From Methanosarcinaceae archaeon (GTDB lineage: Archaea > Halobacteriota > Methanosarcinia > Methanosarcinales > Methanosarcinaceae), in contig JAQVBP010000008.1 of NCBI GenBank assembly GCA_028690255.1, positions 1-21,893 of the forward strand: a stretch of 21,893 bases of DNA, in the 5' to 3' direction. Every line of letters starts with the position of its first letter. Position 1 is the stretch's first letter. Positions 20,406-21,893 of this stretch are shown piece after piece. Below the pieces are notes generated by a model that did no database searches, had not been told where the DNA came from, and saw only the letters and a program-made list of their open reading frames with translations. A program made the position numbers and the translations under genes.

Positions 20406-20442
20406 ATTTAGCATGAAAATGCTGAGTACTTTCATATTTTGT
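20406..20442 (-). promoter_or_regulatory. Shared leader motif, copy 2 (DUF1614 gene)
   Basis: ATTTAGCATGAAAAT (20406-20420) and TCATATTTTGT (20432-20442) repeat exactly the two blocks seen upstream of eL42; the gap is 11 nt here and 8 nt there. A TATA-like TGTATAAAAAACG at about 20470-20482 would start the RNA near 20449, again placing the motif at the 5' end. Confidence 0.4.
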
Positions 20443-20546
20443 GCCTTTTTTAACAGACCAACATTGTCGTTTTTTATACATTTCGTTCAGAACAAGCCCT
20501 CCGTTTTCTGCCGTCCCGAAGGCCGGTGTTTTGGTGTCCCGTTGTA

Positions 20547-21419
20547 TTATATATACCGTGTACAGGGTATTATGGACTCTATACAGATGCGTTCTTTTCC
20601 GTCCTTATATATTCTGAGGACTCCCCCGGACTCCGAGACCGTAACCGCAATAGCAACTGTATCCCTTGTGATTGCAGCGGCGGAAACGTGTCTTCCTCCA
20701 AGACCTTTTTCAATATCCACACTTTTTGCGTCCACATCCAGATAACGTCCGGCCGCATGGATCATACCCACTTCGTCCAGCAAGAAAATCCCGTCAAGCT
20801 GGGCAAATTCCTTTACGGATTCCCAGTTTTTTCTGTCAAGGATGTTCCGGTCGGCTTCGGCCTGGCCCGCATAGGGATTAAGGATCATCTGGTGAGAACG
20901 TTTCATGACCTCTTCGGAATCCCCGATTACAAAGGCTGCCCCTACTTTTTTACCTTCCCTGCCGGCAATTGCGATATCAAAGGCGATTTTCAGGACCGCG
21001 TTTACGACCTCGGGCCTGACCCTTTCTTCGCATTCCTTCATGGCTTTGATCATAGGGTTTTCCGCAAGAGAATGCACGATTATGGAACTCGAGTCTTTTG
21101 CCTCGATGACCCCCACAACTACCCCCGAGTCAAATTCTCCGAGCACGTATTCAATGGCAGCGGCGTTTTGCAGGTGTTCGACATTGCCAGAAGCCTCCTG
21201 GCTGAGCTGGCCCATAAGCTCTTTTACATTTCCTTTTCCTTCCTTCGCCACTGAGACCAGGTGATCTATAAGGCTCTTCGGGCGGATGGAGGTATAAAAT
21301 ATGGGGACCTCTGTCCGGATTCCCTCAAAATTGAGATCCCCTGCAACCATTATCGCGCTTGCCCCTAACTCTTCGGCTATTCGGGCCGCATTCTCTGCAA
21401 TGACACGTGCTCTGTCCAT
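20547..21419 (-). CDS. dacZ: Diadenylate cyclase DacZ (c-di-AMP synthase)
   Basis: 290 aa. The C-terminal DAC (DisA_N) domain spans about 150-285. Its nucleotide motifs are present: L208-D209-G210-I in QLDGIFLLDEVGMI (the DGA motif, with Ile for Ala) and GLGGRHVSAAAITRDT (239-254), the RHxxA motif. The N-terminal half (about 1-130) is a Rossmann-like domain of the pyruvate kinase C-terminal type, as in other euryarchaeal DacZ. The enzyme makes c-di-AMP from two ATP; in euryarchaea this second messenger controls osmotic and potassium balance and is usually essential. GGTAAAGGATCTG precedes the ATG. A TATA-like AGTATAATATTATAATG lies at about 21616-21632. Confidence 0.93.
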   Translation of the reverse strand: MDRARVIAENAARIAEELGASAIMVAGDLNFEGIRTEVPIFYTSIRPKSLIDHLVSVAKEGKGNVKELMGQLSQEASGNVEHLQNAAAIEYVLGEFDSGVVVGVIEAKDSSSIIVHSLAENPMIKAMKECEERVRPEVVNAVLKIAFDIAIAGREGKKVGAAFVIGDSEEVMKRSHQMILNPYAGQAEADRNILDRKNWESVKEFAQLDGIFLLDEVGMIHAAGRYLDVDAKSVDIEKGLGGRHVSAAAITRDTVAIAVTVSESGGVLRIYKDGKERICIESIIPCTRYI

Positions 21420-21893
21420 CAGATCCTTTACCCCTTGTTTTTCTCAGGCAAACTCTTCCCAGCTTATTCTCTTCCTACTTTCTCACTTATTTCCCATGTC
21501 CATTTAAGTTTTACACCCTCATTTCTTAAACTTTCCCTTTAACCTAAAGAAATCCTGGCTTTTCAGGTAATGGACCGGGTTTAACATTATGCAGGAATTT
21601 ATTGAAGGGTCATTATAATATTATACTTAATACATTATAACTGCTTTTTATACATGTTCCGTACAGGCTCATTTGTTCCCTTAGTTTTTCGTATTTCCTT
21701 TTTCTCTGTTTATTTTTTCGTGTTGGTACTTTTTATATTATTTCTTTTCTATTTTACAGGCATCCCTTTTTATTTTCTTTTTTATTTTCTTTTTTATTTT
21801 CTTTTTCCCCTGCCTGCGGAAAAATTATTTGATATTTTCGAGACATCTATCTGTTTTCCAGCCTCCCGAATTCATTTCCCCAAAAAATCCTGT
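21420..21893. other. AT-rich region upstream of dacZ with a T-rich tandem repeat
   Basis: No supportable gene in 474 bp. The left part carries the dacZ leader and probable promoter. At 21766-21806 the 12-bp unit TTTTTTATTTTC is repeated about 3.3 times within a longer T-rich tract; on the plus strand such tracts can act as terminators. Confidence 0.5.

Noticed and set aside
20526..21254. 242-aa plus-strand ORF opposite dacZ
   Set aside because: Antisense of the conserved DAC domain; composition is not protein-like.

Overview
The window reads as chromosomal DNA of a methanogenic archaeon, almost certainly Methanosarcina or a close relative. Reasons: a tandem S-layer protein of the Methanosarcina type with a PGF C-terminal sorting signal, archaeal information-processing genes (eL42, eS27, aIF2-alpha, Nop10, PriS, GINS51, Pelota, RqcH/NEMF homologue), a DacZ-type diadenylate cyclase, TATA-box promoters, leaderless or GGTG-led starts, and long AT-rich spacers.

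Layout. Positions 1-2500 (minus strand) hold a run of small secreted or membrane-anchored proteins of unknown function: a partial gene at the left edge, a 223-aa protein, a 252-aa PepSY/YycI-like protein and a 49-aa signal-peptide protein. Positions 2500-4530 are gene-poor with several genes too short for routine calling: a 40-aa two-CxxC zinc protein, a possible 31-aa protein, a CMD/AhpD-like protein and a 53-aa TTG-start membrane protein preceded by a paired palindrome that looks like an operator. A tRNA-Ser(CGA) follows.

Positions 4831-11253 (minus) are the conserved archaeal replication/translation neighbourhood: priS-gins51, then eL42-eS27-aIF2alpha-nop10-PAC2-endonuclease Q. The spacers on both sides of the PAC2 gene carry minisatellite arrays (15-bp and 13-bp units) that are related in inverted orientation and so partly complementary in the transcript. 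The EndoQ-like protein ends in a PCNA-binding (PIP) type motif.

Positions 11254-12017 are a spacer with a cluster of small hairpins. Then come, on the plus strand, rqcH (NEMF homologue, with two in-frame 15-bp expansions) and pelA, an apparent ribosome-rescue and quality-control operon. After a 650-bp AT-rich spacer lies a two-domain S-layer protein whose two halves share a stretch of about 534 identical bases, a sign of very recent duplication or gene conversion.

The right end holds a CDF metal transporter that converges on and overlaps a DUF1614 membrane protein, then dacZ (c-di-AMP synthase). A two-block sequence motif is shared by the leaders of the DUF1614 gene and the eL42 operon. No CRISPR array, intact insertion sequence or rRNA was seen. 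All calls were made by reading the sequence, with no database search.
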